Part shown: positions 44,530-55,734 of the stretch, piece after piece
Position numbering within the stretch: the stretch's first letter is position 1
Layout of the letters: every line of letters begins with the position of its first letter
Source of the DNA: Warburgia ugandensis
Lineage: Eukaryota; Streptophyta; Magnoliopsida; Canellales; Canellaceae
Direction of reading: 5' to 3'
Assembly (NCBI GenBank): GCA_035236585.1
Contig: CP141139.1
Span: 36,899,217 to 36,963,216, forward strand
Length of the DNA: 64,000 nt
The notes under the pieces: generated by a model
Databases searched by the model: none
What the model saw: the letters and a program-made list of their open reading frames with translations, nothing else
Told to the model about the DNA's origin: nothing
Program-made: the position numbers and the translations under genes

Positions 44530-47145
44530 TATTATCACAAGTGTACGGGTCCATTGTATCGTGCCAGTATGGGTTGGTCCCATGAGCACTCAATTTTTAA
44601 AATTATAAAATTTTAAATAAAATATATTTTAAAGTAATTTAACCTAGCCAATGAATTAGATCTTGCAATGAATTAAATCTAAAAAAAATCAAAGCAATAA
44701 AAATAATCTGTCTATGCCTAGGGTTTTACCACCACACTATATTTAAATATACTTAGAATTAAGCAATGTTGTTTCATCTTGAAACTAGGGTAAAATCTAT
44801 CTACTCATACTAATGCTAAAACTTATACTAAAAATTAATATGAACATATAACAATCTAATAAAAGCTACTACTAAATAACTTTCTTATTAAAACTAAAAC
44901 ATATAATTTGACTGAAGAAAATATTAGCATATCACAAGAGCTAGCACCAGTGGAAAGTTAGAGTAAAGAGTAAAACAAGAAAAACTACACCTGCATCTAA
45001 AACACAAATAAAAAACTAATAAAATTATCTAACTAACAAACAACAAATTTCCATTAAATTAAACTTTAAAGTTTTACAAAATCCAAGCACATCAAATTAA
45101 ACAAAGTAAACTAAACAAACACTTTCTATGGAATGGAGTAGATGTCACTATTATCTTCGCTATGTCACTCAATGGATCCTACCTTCAATCCTTTCTAAAC
45201 CACAATACTACCTTCTTTCATCATCCAAACAATGCCTTATACTTGTTGTGTCACTCAACAAGTACATGGGACATCACCCAACAGCCACAAATCCAAAGGA
45301 AAACAACTCACTCACCAACCATTCAAACTACTCTCCTCAACATGATAACCAATAGGGGAATGGGGTAGGCTTATGCATGGAAGAGAAAAGGTGAGTGGGA
45401 GATATGATAGGAAAGAGATGGAAGAGATGGGAAGAAGTGCTAGTAGTATGTTGGATGAAAGGAGAAAGTGGGAGATAGGATGACGTGTGGATGCAAAGAG
45501 AAGAATATGGGATAGAATTGAAATGCATTAGAGTGGAAGAAGGTTGGAAGGGTGAAGCATTGAAGTGCTAAAAGGAAGGGATGGGAATAGGATAGAATAA
45601 TGTGAAAGTGAGAGATAATGAAGGGAAATTGTGTGGATTAGAGAGAGGGTGGTATGGGGTGGTATTGAATTAAAAGGAAAATATGAGAAGTGATGTAGGG
45701 TGGGGTGTTGAATGGCTTAAGAAGGATGGATGGGGAAGGTGTTATGGATGGAATGCATTAGAGAAAGTAGGATGAAAGTGGTTATGCATGGATCTAAGAA
45801 ACGAATCGAAGGAGGGTGAGATGTAGAGTTAACTCTTTATGCACACACCTCCTTATTATTTCTCTCTTACTTCCCTAATGGATTTCATGCAGTATCCTCC
45901 TTGTTTTCCTTAATTTTTATTTTTTTAATTCACCACTCTAGTCTCGACAAGATCCCCTCCATGCACTACTTTTTCTTTTATAAGGCATCATCCCTTGTCT
46001 TTCTTTCCATTCTATCCATTCTCAAGATCATATCCAAGACATCTTATCTCTTATCCATCATACATAGACTTTATCATTTCCCTTAGGATCATGTCTAATC
46101 CTATGATTGATGGACAAGATCTCTTTGCTTCTAGGAAGATCACACATAACACCTTCCTACAAACTCCCATAACCCATCATTTTTTTCTCCAACATTTACC
46201 TTCCATGCTCCACTTCATCCAACATTTTTTTTTCCTAGAAAAACATGTTTTTTGGCTCCTCATTGTAATCACGTTGAGTCTCCTAAAAACATGGTGAGCA
46301 ACCCATTGAAAATTTCTCCTCCAATAGCCTTCAAATATGTCTCTCTTATATTGGTTCACCCCAGAATTCCCTTGATTCTATCTTGGAAATTTCTTCTCAT
46401 TTGATGCTTCTTATGGTAGCCCTAACTAAGCTTAGATCTTGGTCATTACTTGTTTGAATGTTTGGCTACATGAGAGTCGTCGATATCGCATAAACGCATT
46501 CAGCACTACACATTTTCTTACCTTGAATTTCTCCTTAAATCTCTCATGCAATAAAATGTTTCAAGTGTGTAGCACACCTTCTTGCATGTGGAAATCATGG
46601 ACTCCCATGACGGGTCCTTTCTTGAGTTAAGTGAAGGAGTATATGAGAGAGAGTCATTTGCATGTGGAACCCGATCTCAAAGTAGTTTCACTTTAGAAAT
46701 AAGCACCATACATGTGATCCAACATATGTGATCCTAACATCATGTAGAAGCTCCCTAAGGTGGTGGATTACATGCATGCATGCATGCATGCATGCATAAT
46801 AAGTTTGTCACATTATGGTTTGATAAAGACAACCTCTTTTTTCGTGAATAAGGTTGGTCGCATGTGTGAGGTTTGTGATAGTTCTAAATTTGATAAGGAC
46901 ACCCCCACAACATTCTAAACTTCTTGAGTTCCTAGTTGATGAGATGGGAGCCTAGGACTTTGTTCGAATGGAAGATAGCTCCCTTTTAGGGTTTTAGATT
47001 GCCAAATATATCAATTTTCTATCCTCTGCACAAATCCTACAAAATGTAAAATAACCCTTAATTAGTGATTAATTCAGAAAATTTGCGTTTAAAAATGCTA
47101 ATTCTAGGGATATTATTTGTAATATTTATGTGTATATTAGTGAGC
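44530..47145 (-). mobile_element. Solo LTR D, same family as the C LTRs
   Basis: About 2.6 kb on the minus strand. It begins TATTATCACAAGTG at 44530 and ends near 47145, after a TTTGTAATATTTATG word like the terminal word of the C LTRs. It shares with the right C LTR the same order of an early CTAGCCAAT word, a gap, then a palindrome (45242-45262) and a long purine-rich plus-strand stretch (about 45360-45790). No internal region is attached. The 5-bp flanks do not clearly match, so the exact ends are uncertain. A (CATG) repeat lies at 46771-46797. Frames here are not genes. Confidence 0.6.
46771..46797. repeat. (CATG)6 microsatellite
   Basis: CATG repeated without change over 27 bases. Each unit is its own reverse complement. 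Confidence 0.9.
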
Positions 47146-49060
47146 ATCCCTCAAGAGAGTAAGGGTAGAGAGTGAACAGTGATGAAAAGGTTATTAAGAG
47201 AAAGGTAAAAGGGAATGAAAGAAGCTATCCAATAAAACACTAGGGCACAAGAGATAGATGACAATGTAACATCCTATAGCAATTACCTTTGATCTATAGT
47301 AAGAAGCATGGTGCCTATTCTCATTGATGATTGGAGACATGTATCACCAACACTCAAATATCCAATATGGAAGATGGTGAAGGTATGTAAATCCTATGTA
47401 TTATATAATATAGTACGTACCTTATCTTGTTATTTTTAAATAGAGAAATGTGCTTGTTTCTACTTCTTAGTTTGTCTTTGACATACCTGAGGAGAAGAAG
47501 GCACATGCTTTGCAAGGAGTTAGTGAGCAATGGAGGAAATAGAAGAATTACCTTGTTCGCAACTACATAGTTCCAAATGAAGATGATATGTATAGGCAGT
47601 ACAGTGTGCCTGACATTTAGTCATATGTCATTGACCATGATATATGGAATGAATTTGTAAAGTTCCACACATTTCCTAAAATTGAGGTATGCAATAAACT
47701 AATGTTTCATTAAATTTATTTTAATATTCAATTACACTTAATTACCTACCCATCAAATGTGTAAACAAAGAGTGCCCCAGGTATCAGCACCTAATAACAA
47801 GGAGTTCCAAAAATTTTAAAGTAGAGTTGCATGATGAGATGAAGATGGATGTAATTAGTGATTTTCATATGAGAGGTTTAGATGTAGCTCCTCACACCCC
47901 TATGCCTCATTCACTTGCTAGCTGCAATTCTACTAGAGAAGAATTTTAAGAACAAAACATGTGCCCTTCAAAGTAGAATTGCCGGCCAAGGAGGTTTATA
48001 TGTAGTCATATTTATTATTTTCTTATATAATTAATTGTCCTATCTCATTCTTTCTTATGTATCCAGTATTTTTAATTTTAGGTGGGTCAATGCCTATTAG
48101 CCTTAAATGCTTCTAAAAATATCTTCGCAGTTTGTTTATCATATAAGGTTGGACATATGTTTTGCATGGAAAGAGTATGTTGCCACACACTAAGCATGTG
48201 TGTATTATTGGGGCCTAGAATGTGAATTCCTTCATACCATTTTTTATAGAATTTGGCAATGCTTTTACGATTGGAGTGACATTGGGTATCACGTCACTTG
48301 GCCAGAGCAGTTATCATTCTCATCTAGTCCAAGTTATATATATCTTGTTATACCACCATGCATCTTCAATAACAGTTCTTAGGGACATCAATTTAATGGT
48401 TTATTAATTGCATCTAATGTCAATCAAAATTACTAGCAAGCATCATCAAGGCCAACTTCCTCTTCACCACAACCTCCCATCATAAAGATCAAATTGGTAG
48501 TAGTATTTATTTTATTTTCATTATAAAATTGAATGTCTTCAGTGAATATATTGACTAAAAATTTGTGCAACTCTATAGCAACCATCTAAGTATCAACTAA
48601 AACTGCCACCTAACATGCCTCTATCCCTAAGGAGCCTCTACATAATCATTATTGAAGATAGGGTAACCGACCCAGCACATCTCGAGGTCAAAGTTGTTGC
48701 CATTGATATAGTTGAAGGACCACTTATGAATGAGGACTACATACAATTTTGTACATGGGATCATCAAATACCCCCACATTGTCCTACATGGGGCATACAC
48801 AAATATCTACTTCAATGACCATATATGGTATTATGTATTAATAAGTAATAATAAGATATAATTATTTCTTTTGTACAGTTTCCTACATGAAACAATGTAG
48901 GAATTAGAGGTTGAGAACCCTAGTGCCATTATTGGAGCAGCAAGATAATGGCCAATGGAAAGGCAAGCTAAAGATATTCTACCACAGTTCTTTTGCTGCA
49001 CAAAGGTGCATGCCTTAATGATTCCTTACAATAGCAGGTAATTTTTAGTTTACTTATTGT
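47146..49060 (+). pseudogene. TNPA-like protein of the CACTA element (Transposase_24 type)
   Basis: A piece at about 47290-47382 (VPILIDDWRHVSPTLKYPIW-like) ends at a good donor, AAG|GTATGT (47383). The acceptor TTCTTAG is at 47470. The next exon, 47471-47686, reads FVFDIPEEKKAHALQGVSEQ and then KNYLVRNYIVPNEDD, with VIDHDIWNEFVKFHTFPKIE at its end, before another donor GAG|GTATGC at 47687. The next piece has NNKEFQKF. This is the pattern of plant En/Spm-type TNPA-like proteins (FDIPEEKK..L.SIG..WR.FK..L...Y, then W..FV....P), which bind subterminal repeats and assist TNP2. In-frame stops show decay. It was probably once spliced as shown by the intron ends. Confidence 0.65.
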
Positions 49061-50230
49061 CTTGCCAATTTATCTTCTACACAAGAATTGTAAAGTTTAA
49101 TTGGAGTTCATCTCATTGTACATATGGTCTCATTCAATGCTGCTAGTTTCGGATGTGCATGGTGGGTATGCACAATTTTTTTATTCTTGTGGAGTGTACA
49201 TTTGTATCATGCTTATTAAAATCATAAATAAGTAGGCTTTTCATCTAGTCATTTGTCTTATATATAATAGTTTATTAGCTCATAACTAATCTTTTATTGA
49301 TTTTTTAATGCATTTAAATTATAAATATGAAGTGCATGACTTAGATGGGCTAAAATAACTGATCTTGCTCACCAAACAAATGTCACTTGGAAGAAGGTTA
49401 ATGTAGGAAATCAATTAATTACCCTAATTACCCTATTTTACAAATTAAGTTATAATTAAGCCTAGACAATGTTTTGATTAGGAGTGTAAGTACTATGTGT
49501 TGAGATACATGAGAACCCTAGTACACGATGGTAATAGGGTCTCACAATTTAGAAACTTAACGCAACCTTTACTAGTGATAATCTTACATTTTTTCATAAT
49601 TTTTTATGGATTCCAACTAAAAGAATGTAATTGAATTAAAAATCTTCTCTTGTGAGCTAATGTATTGGCAGAATGGGAGCTAAGCCAAGTTACTCCAAGT
49701 TAGATCTAAATGAAATAAGAAATGAATAGGCTAAGTATATAATGTGTTTTAAGTAGAACGCTTGTATAATCTAAAATTTCTAATTTTTTAATACAAAACT
49801 ACATTTCTTCATTTTTATGCATGTTGCTTATACTTTTTGTTAATTTCCTTGAAATGTGATTTGTTTATGGGATGAACGAGGGAAAGTTGCAATGTCAAAG
49901 TGAATGGGAGTGTATGGGTGCAGGTACATGTGAATTTTTTGTTTCATGTCTTAGAATTTTTATGTTCGAAGTGAAAGTACATATACGGATGTTGATTACA
50001 GATGCTATAGAAAATGAAGTGAGCGTGGGTGTTCTAGTTTCTCTTTTCAAGACTTTTGAACAATGTAGGCTATGTAAAGTTAGGTTTACATAAATGTGCA
50101 GAAGATATCATTAATTCATTGATTGTATGTAAGAATATTATAATTGTTCATTGAATGTATGCCGAATATTGTAATAGTAGGTTAAGATTGAAATGTATAT
50201 ATAGTAATGAATTATTATTTTTTTTACAAA
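49061..50230. other. 3' noncoding part of the CACTA element
   Basis: No domain recognised. The open frame 49872-50093 (73 residues, start MNEGKLQCQSEWECMGAGTC) resembles nothing I know. Confidence 0.4.
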
Positions 50231-50486
50231 GTCTTTAAAATTGATTCTAAAAAACCAACTTTAGAACTTCAAATTTTAAAGGTGGTTTGTGGAGACCAAA
50301 TTTAATCGATCTACTTTTAAAGTTGGTTTCTCATAGCTGACTTTAAAAGTTTACTACTTTCAAAGTTGGTTTTACAAAATCAGCTTTGAAAATATATACT
50401 TTTAAAGTTGGTTCATAACTAATTTCCTTTTTGATCAATTTTCAAAGATGACTGAATAGAAGATGGTTTTGGAACCATCTTCAATA
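50231..50486. repeat. Right subterminal palindrome array of the CACTA element
   Basis: About six units. Examples are ACTTTTAAAGTTGGTTTC...GCTGACTTTAAAAGT (50312-50350), CTTTCAAAGTTGGTTTT...AATCAGCTTTGAAAA (about 50356-50393) and, nearest the end, GAAGATGGTT-TTGG-AACCATCTTC (50459-50482). The outermost word is the same AAGATGGTT/AACCATCTT pair as at the left end. Confidence 0.7.
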
Positions 50487-50511
50487 TACATTTTTAATTG
50501 ACTTTAAGACC

Positions 50512-50526
50512 CTCTTAACTAGAGTT
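50512..50526 (-). repeat. Probable right terminus of the CACTA element
   Basis: CTCTTAACTAGAGTT read on the minus strand resembles a decayed CACTAGTAAAAG-type end. The Tat integrase reading starts directly after it. The match is weak. Confidence 0.35.
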
Positions 50527-51600
50527 CTATAAAGAAGAAGCTTTGATGGAATTTTCTTAAGCTATGTCACTAGGAAGTCATCACATGAAGTGTAAGAAGG
50601 AATATGCAAGCCGCACATGGTGACAAGTGCTAGCAAAGAAAGTGTTATATCTAGGATATCATTGGTCAACCATGGACAAGGACATTGTATAATATGTGAA
50701 GAGGTGTTGAAAATGTGAGATGCAAGTAGACCATGATCATTTGCTTCCTTTAGAGCTAAATATGACATAATAGGAAAGACCATTTTGCCATCATCTACAA
50801 GACCTGAGTTCATACTAAGCACAATTGACTACTTTTCAAATGGGATGAAGTAGAGTAACGCAAAGAGCTCAATGTTACCTACTACAGGGTTTCACAAGAG
50901 AGCATCACAAACAACTAACCCCACTTTAGGAAGGAGGTCACTATGTTGTGTGTAGAAGTTGACATTAGGAGACTTTAATCTTCACCATGTTAGACACAAA
51001 TTAATGGACTAGTAGAGGCAACTAACAAAATTTTGTAGAATATCACAAGAAAGATGATTGAAAGGGGGACGGACTCGTTGAAGAAGTTGCCACAAGCACT
51101 GTGATCTTACCAAACCACTACTAGGACATCAATAGGAGTGACCCCGTTCTCTCTTACATATGGGATAGAATCCATGCTTCCTAGGGAGTCACAAGTATCT
51201 TCTTTAAGAGTATCATTACAGGAGCTAATAAAGGAAGAAAAAATTGGACTCTAGTATGAAGATCTACTCCTCCTAGAGGAGCAAAGGATGTGATCCATGC
51301 ATCACATACTAGGGTAACAATGTCAAGTATCTAAGACCTTTAACAAGCAAGTTCACTTTGGATCCCTTCATAAAGGAGATTTGGTACTTGTGAAAAGGAG
51401 TTCATGCATCCATGACCCTAGGGGAAAGTTCTATGAACAAGAGGAAGGACCATTTGAGATCAAATAGATTATGAATGGAAAAGTTATGAGATTACAAAAG
51501 ATGGATGACATAGAAGTAGAAAAATCACCAACATCAACAAGTTAAAGAAGTTCTATGTGTAAGTGCAACAATGGATCTGAAACTACATAGGACCGAATTC
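50527..51600 (+). pseudogene. Integrase region of the Tat fossil
   Basis: The plus strand shows the zinc-binding and core parts of a Ty3/Gypsy integrase: LGYHWSTMDKDIV with YVKRC and KCEMQ (HHCC side, about 50650-50730), then LVEATNKIL and ITRKMIERG (about 51010-51065), a TRTSIGVTPFSLTYGIESML piece (about 51125-51175) and RESQVSSLRVSLQELIKEEK. Tat-type relatives read NGQAEATNK(I/T)IL, TPYSLVYGxEAVLP here. Integrase inserts the element DNA into the chromosome. This is the continuation of the polyprotein seen at 16501-21297 and is separated from it by the CACTA element. It is decayed. Confidence 0.7.
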
Positions 51601-51884
51601 CTTTGAAATGGGTATGTAGGCAACCTATGTCACAGGTACAATCTAAAAATTTTGGATAAATCTATCCACGCAATAAGAACCAAAAGGCTTCACTCATAGA
51701 TCAGGAAACAAATTCATTTTAGAAAGAGGTCCTCATTCAAAGGAGGAAGGTCCTATAAGAAATAGTTCTTTGGGTGGTGACATCTAATATCTTATTATCA
51801 TTACTAACTAAAAGTGTTAAATGTATAAAAAAATTTAATTAATTAATTAAAAAGATAGAGAGGGAAAGAGAGAGGGAGGTGAAA
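51601..51884. other. Sequence after the Tat integrase
   Basis: Contains GAAATGGGTATGTAGGCAAC, a word common after the integrase of plant Tat-type elements, then AT-rich sequence with a (TTAA) stretch around 51835-51850. No gene seen. Confidence 0.35.
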
Positions 51885-52957
51885 AAACTCTTCAAGGGTG
51901 GTGATGATAAAGACTGGATAGCCATTCCAAGCAATCTTCCTCAAATTTAGCATAAGATAAGTCACAATTATCACTTATCTTGATGGTTTCAGGATCCAGC
52001 CAAGCATTGATGAGATTATTCCTGCAAGAGTTGGATAGGAGATGAACAACAAGAAGACTAGAGTCTTTTGGAACTATCTATGGAATTCTCATCTCATGAT
52101 GAAGTCGACTGGGATAGTAAAAGTATAATAGAATCATAGATGTAAGTGGTAGAAGGCCATTTAGAGGAATTAAAAAAATTCACATGGCACATCTAGTAAG
52201 AATTCTAGTGAATTTTGTTCCCGAAAAGGGAGCCCATCCACTCATAAGGAGCATCAAATTCATAATGAAGAGGATAATCAATCCATGAATTATCTAAAAG
52301 ATGGAATTTTTAATGTCAAATAGAGATCTTCCTAAGATTTTACCTCATCTAGGTTTTCAATTAAAGGGAGAGGAGATGTTAACAAAAAAAAAAAAATTAG
52401 AGGCAATGGAAGGGAGACTTACATGTAAGAGAATTGGGTTTCCACGTGTCTCACACTCCTTGACCATAAAATCATCCATGTTATTAAGAGTTATAGAATG
52501 CACTAAGGCAGAAAGCATCCCACTGCTGTAGAGATCTTCAACTACTATGGTTATGTAGTCATCTTCCGTGCCTCCTTTAGTGCAAATGAAGAGACAAGCA
52601 TAGAAATAAAGGGCATTATCACACATGAGGATTCAATGGTGTGAGTGGAATGATCTATGCACATCCATAAGGCTAGAAAGTTCTTTCCCAAATGATAAAT
52701 TTCCTCAAAGAAGTGGTGAAAAGGATCCAAAGTGCCAATAGACTTGAAGATCAAGATGTGGCTAAGCATATTTCAAGCCATAAGCATAGAAGTTAATCAT
52801 CCCTAGCTCAGGATAATCATTTGGCCAGTCTTGAAGATCATGGAAAAGGAAGTCATCCTTGGGATAAGTCATAAGACCATATGAAATGAGTTCCACTAGG
52901 AAGTTGGGTCATTTATAAACTTGGAATCAAGTGATCAGGAACAAAGGGCACATCCCA
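51885..52957 (-). pseudogene. Antisense open region 3' of the Tat pol, possible aORF
   Basis: On the strand opposite to pol there is unusually open sequence in several overlapping pieces: 52551-52769 (72 residues), 52357-52626 (89 residues, with ALVHSITLNNMDDFMVKECE and GNPILLHVSLPSIAS), and a piece near 51890-52030 (LINAWLDPETIKISD, LSYAKFEEDCLEWLSS). Some Tat-lineage elements, for example Grande, carry an extra antisense gene between pol and the 3' LTR, and this region sits exactly there. I do not recognise the protein. It stops at 52957, where the next retroelement begins. Broken; function unknown. Confidence 0.45.
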
Positions 52958-53404
52958 TGTAATAACCCACTTTTAAAAAAATATTTATTAACTTTTTAGC
53001 TAAAAATCAATAAATATTTCAAAAAAACTAGGATGTTATGGTTTTTTGTCTTAGAGCATGTGCCATATTGATCACAAGTAGAATCACGAGAGGATCAATT
53101 TGTCAACACTTAGAGGCCGAGTCCTAAACTTATGTAAAGAATCTTAGTTACAACAATTAGTAAAGAAGTCTCATTAGAATGTTGATTGATTTCAGATGCC
53201 TCCCTAGTGAGGTAGTGTTGGCTTGCCATCTCCATTTGCTGCACAGGTAGCTGATGGGGCTAATGGCAATATTAGGGTCCATAATGATCTAGTCAATGAG
53301 GTTGTCGACCTCCTGACATAGAGGATGACTCATAGGTTGTGAGCCTCGACTAGTACATCTTCCAAAGATGAAGCATTAGACCCAAAGGAGATGGGCATCC
53401 ACTA

Positions 53405-54050
53405 GTGAGCAACCTTCTCAAGAGGTTTAGGAGGATGACTCCTAAGTTCTCAGGGAGAGACGATCTAGAGGTAACTATTGAATGGTTGTTCAATATAGAG
53501 AGGATTTTTTATGCAATGGCAGTTCCGAAGGATCACCGAGTTGTAGTGGTCACAATTGTGTTAATAGGTGATGGGACCGAGTGGTGTCCAACTGCTCAAT
53601 GGAGTTTGTTTGGAGTTGATGATATTACATAGGACAACTTCAAAGTCATCTATATTAATTGATTCCTTCCCCCACACCTTGAAGAGAAAATGGAGAATCG
53701 AGTTTTTGATCCTCAAGCAGGGCACGAGGATAGTGGCATTTCTCAATTACAGAGGTTCGTGCCAAAGGTATGTTCTTCAGAGCAAAGGGTAGCCCAAAAG
53801 TTTGTTTGAGGGCTGAACTTTGATTTGAAACTTCAATTCTTGACTTTACAGACCACCGTAGCCTGGGTTGTGGAGCTTGCATTGTTTAGAGCTTTAGTTG
53901 AGCGACCTTAATAGAGACAGGGGTAGATTTGGTGGCCCTAAACCAATGACTAGAGGAGTTAAGAAGAAGAACTTTTCTTCTAGGAGGATAGTTGTATGGC
54001 CTATCTAAGTGCTAGGTTAGGCTAGAGTTAGAGAGAGTGATCAAGGGATA
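53405..54050 (+). pseudogene. gag region of the chromovirus-type fossil
   Basis: 53405-53632 is open and reads LLKRFRRMTPKFSGRDDLEV, TIEWLFNIERIFYAM and VPKDHRVVVVTIVLIGDG. This is the Ty3/Gypsy capsid pattern (F..M.PP.F.G..DP..A..W...IEKIF.....P...KV..A...L.G.A..WW) seen in Tekay/Del-type elements. Gag builds the particle. Later parts to about 54050 are decayed; the CCHC zinc knuckle was not seen clearly. Confidence 0.65.
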
Positions 54051-54830
54051 TGCCAGAGATGCCAACATCATCATCTAGGTTGAACCTATTTGAGACCGGG
54101 TCATTCATGTTTTACTTGAAGCCAATAGGATCACATGGCATGAGATTGTCCCAAGGTCAATAGAGTGCGACTACCTCAACTATATCAGTCAACTTGATAG
54201 TACCAGACACCTAGGAGTCAGTGTTGAATGTTTCCTCTTACTATTGACTAGGCTCACAATTCTAGCACCATCGTTGAAGGTACTTTTGTAATCAAAGATA
54301 GATTTGCATAAGTACAATCTTGGATCCACTCATTCTTTTATCTCTCATAGTTTTTTTGCATGTTTGGATGTTCCTTTGAGTAGATTGGGATTTATATTAG
54401 AGGTTAGCATGCTGGTGGATGAACCAGAAGTGCTACCAGGAGTTATTCAAAGGCATACCTATGATTATCTCAGGAAAGAGTCTAAGTGCATATCTCATCA
54501 TGCCTATCATGACTAATTTTGATGTTATATTGTGCATGGACTGGTTAGCTGAGCATGGAGTTTTAGTTGACTATAGAAGGAAGTAGATGACAACATGTGC
54601 CTCAGACAGAAAGTTGTTGCATTTTCAGTGCAGATTAGATGGAGTAGGAATGAGTATCATCTTAGTGATCAAAGCATCACGTATTAAATCTAGTGGTTGT
54701 CAGGCTTATTTGGCTTATGTGGAGGCCCAGGAGAAGCAAGTACCCTATATTGAGAAGATTAATGTGGTGTGTGATTTTAGGTATGTGTTCCTTGATGAGT
54801 TGTAGAGATTACCACCCATGAGGGAGATGG
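54051..54830 (+). pseudogene. Protease region of the chromovirus-type fossil
   Basis: At 54310-54400 the plus strand reads LGSTHSFISHSFFACLDVPL, matching D(S/T)GS(S/T)HSFIS..FA..L of the retropepsin region with the GSTHSFIS core intact. It is followed by LGFILEVSML and, further on, the FDVILCMDWLAEHGVLVDY-like segment. It lies between gag and RT as expected. Fossil. Confidence 0.6.
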
Positions 54831-55640
54831 AGTTCACCATAAAGTTGTTGCCTTGAGTGACTACTATCTCAAAGGCTCCTTATCACATGGCTCTAGTGGA
54901 ACTAAAGGAGCTAAAGGTGCAGCAGCAAGAGCTACTAAATCAGGGCTTCATACACCCTAGTTTTTTGTTGTGGAACCCCAATCATGTTTGTTAAGAAGAA
55001 GGATGGTTCCTTGAGGTTGTGCATGGATTACATAGCACTGAATGGCGTAAAAGTGAAGAATAAGTACCCACTCCTCATATTGATGAATTATTCAACTAGT
55101 TACATTCAATAAGAGTTTTCTCTAAGGTCAACATGAGGACAGGATACTATCACTTGAGGATTCGAGATGAAGACATCCCTAAGATTGCATTCAAGATTGT
55201 TATGGAGGCTACATGTTTATGGTGATCATGCTTGTTGATGATGTACTTATTTACTCAAGTAATGTTTGAGAAGCACAAAGAGCACTTAAGGATTATTTTG
55301 GGCACCCTAAGGGCACATTAGTTGTATGCCAAGTTCTTGAAGTGTGAGTTCTAGTTAGATCAGGTGCACTTCTTTAGACATGTCATATCCAAGGATGAGG
55401 TTATGGTGGACCCACAGAAGATAGAGGTAGTGTCTAGTTTGGAGTGAACTAAGACTTGGTAGGGGTTCATATTTTTCTAGGTATGGAAGGCCACTATAGG
55501 AAATTTACTACGGGATTTTTTCATATTTCACAACCTCCATTAACCCTAGTTAAGGACCACAAGTTTTTTTGGACTAATGATTGTGAGAAGAGCTACCAAG
55601 AGCTGAAGTGGAAGCTTATCTCTGCATTGGTGTTATCTCT
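54831..55640 (+). pseudogene. Reverse transcriptase region of the chromovirus-type fossil
   Basis: Recognisable pieces in order: [50 protein letters not shown] (about 55120-55190), MLVDDVLIYS (about 55230-55260, the family's VFIDDILVYS active-site block), QLYAKFLKCEF and HVISKDEVMVDPQKIEVV. Order and wording are those of Tekay/Del-type RT, with the paired aspartates of the active site visible. The region is decayed and lies in several frames. Confidence 0.7.
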
Positions 55641-55734
55641 ACCATAGGGTAGTGGTGGCTTCGTGGTGTATAGTGACACCTTACGACATGGGTTGGGGTG
55701 TGTTCTCATGCAATATGGTAGGGTCATAGCATAT
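55641..55734 (+). pseudogene. RNase H region, part before the solo LTR
   Basis: GGFVVYSDTLRHGLGCVLMQ matches the start of the Ty3/Gypsy RNase H (F.VY.DAS..GLGCVLMQ). The solo LTR follows directly at 55735, after the duplicated CATAT. Confidence 0.7.

Larger units (their letters stand above)
21298..50526 (+). mobile_element. CACTA (En/Spm) DNA transposon with nested LTR insertions
   Basis: A CACTA element lies between the RNase H and integrase parts of the Tat fossil. Its left end is read as CATTACTAAAAGTGG at 21298, one change from the plant CACTACTAAAA terminus. The right end near 50512-50526 (CTCTTAACTAGAGTT) is a weaker match on the opposite strand. Both ends carry subterminal palindromes with AAGATGGTT and AACCATCTT words. 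Inside are a TNP2 transposase (22541-41620) and a TNPA-like gene (about 47150-49060). Removing insertions B, the solo LTR at 36922 and D leaves about 11 kb, a normal size for the superfamily. No clean 3-bp target duplication was found. The element cannot be active in its present state. Confidence 0.75.
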
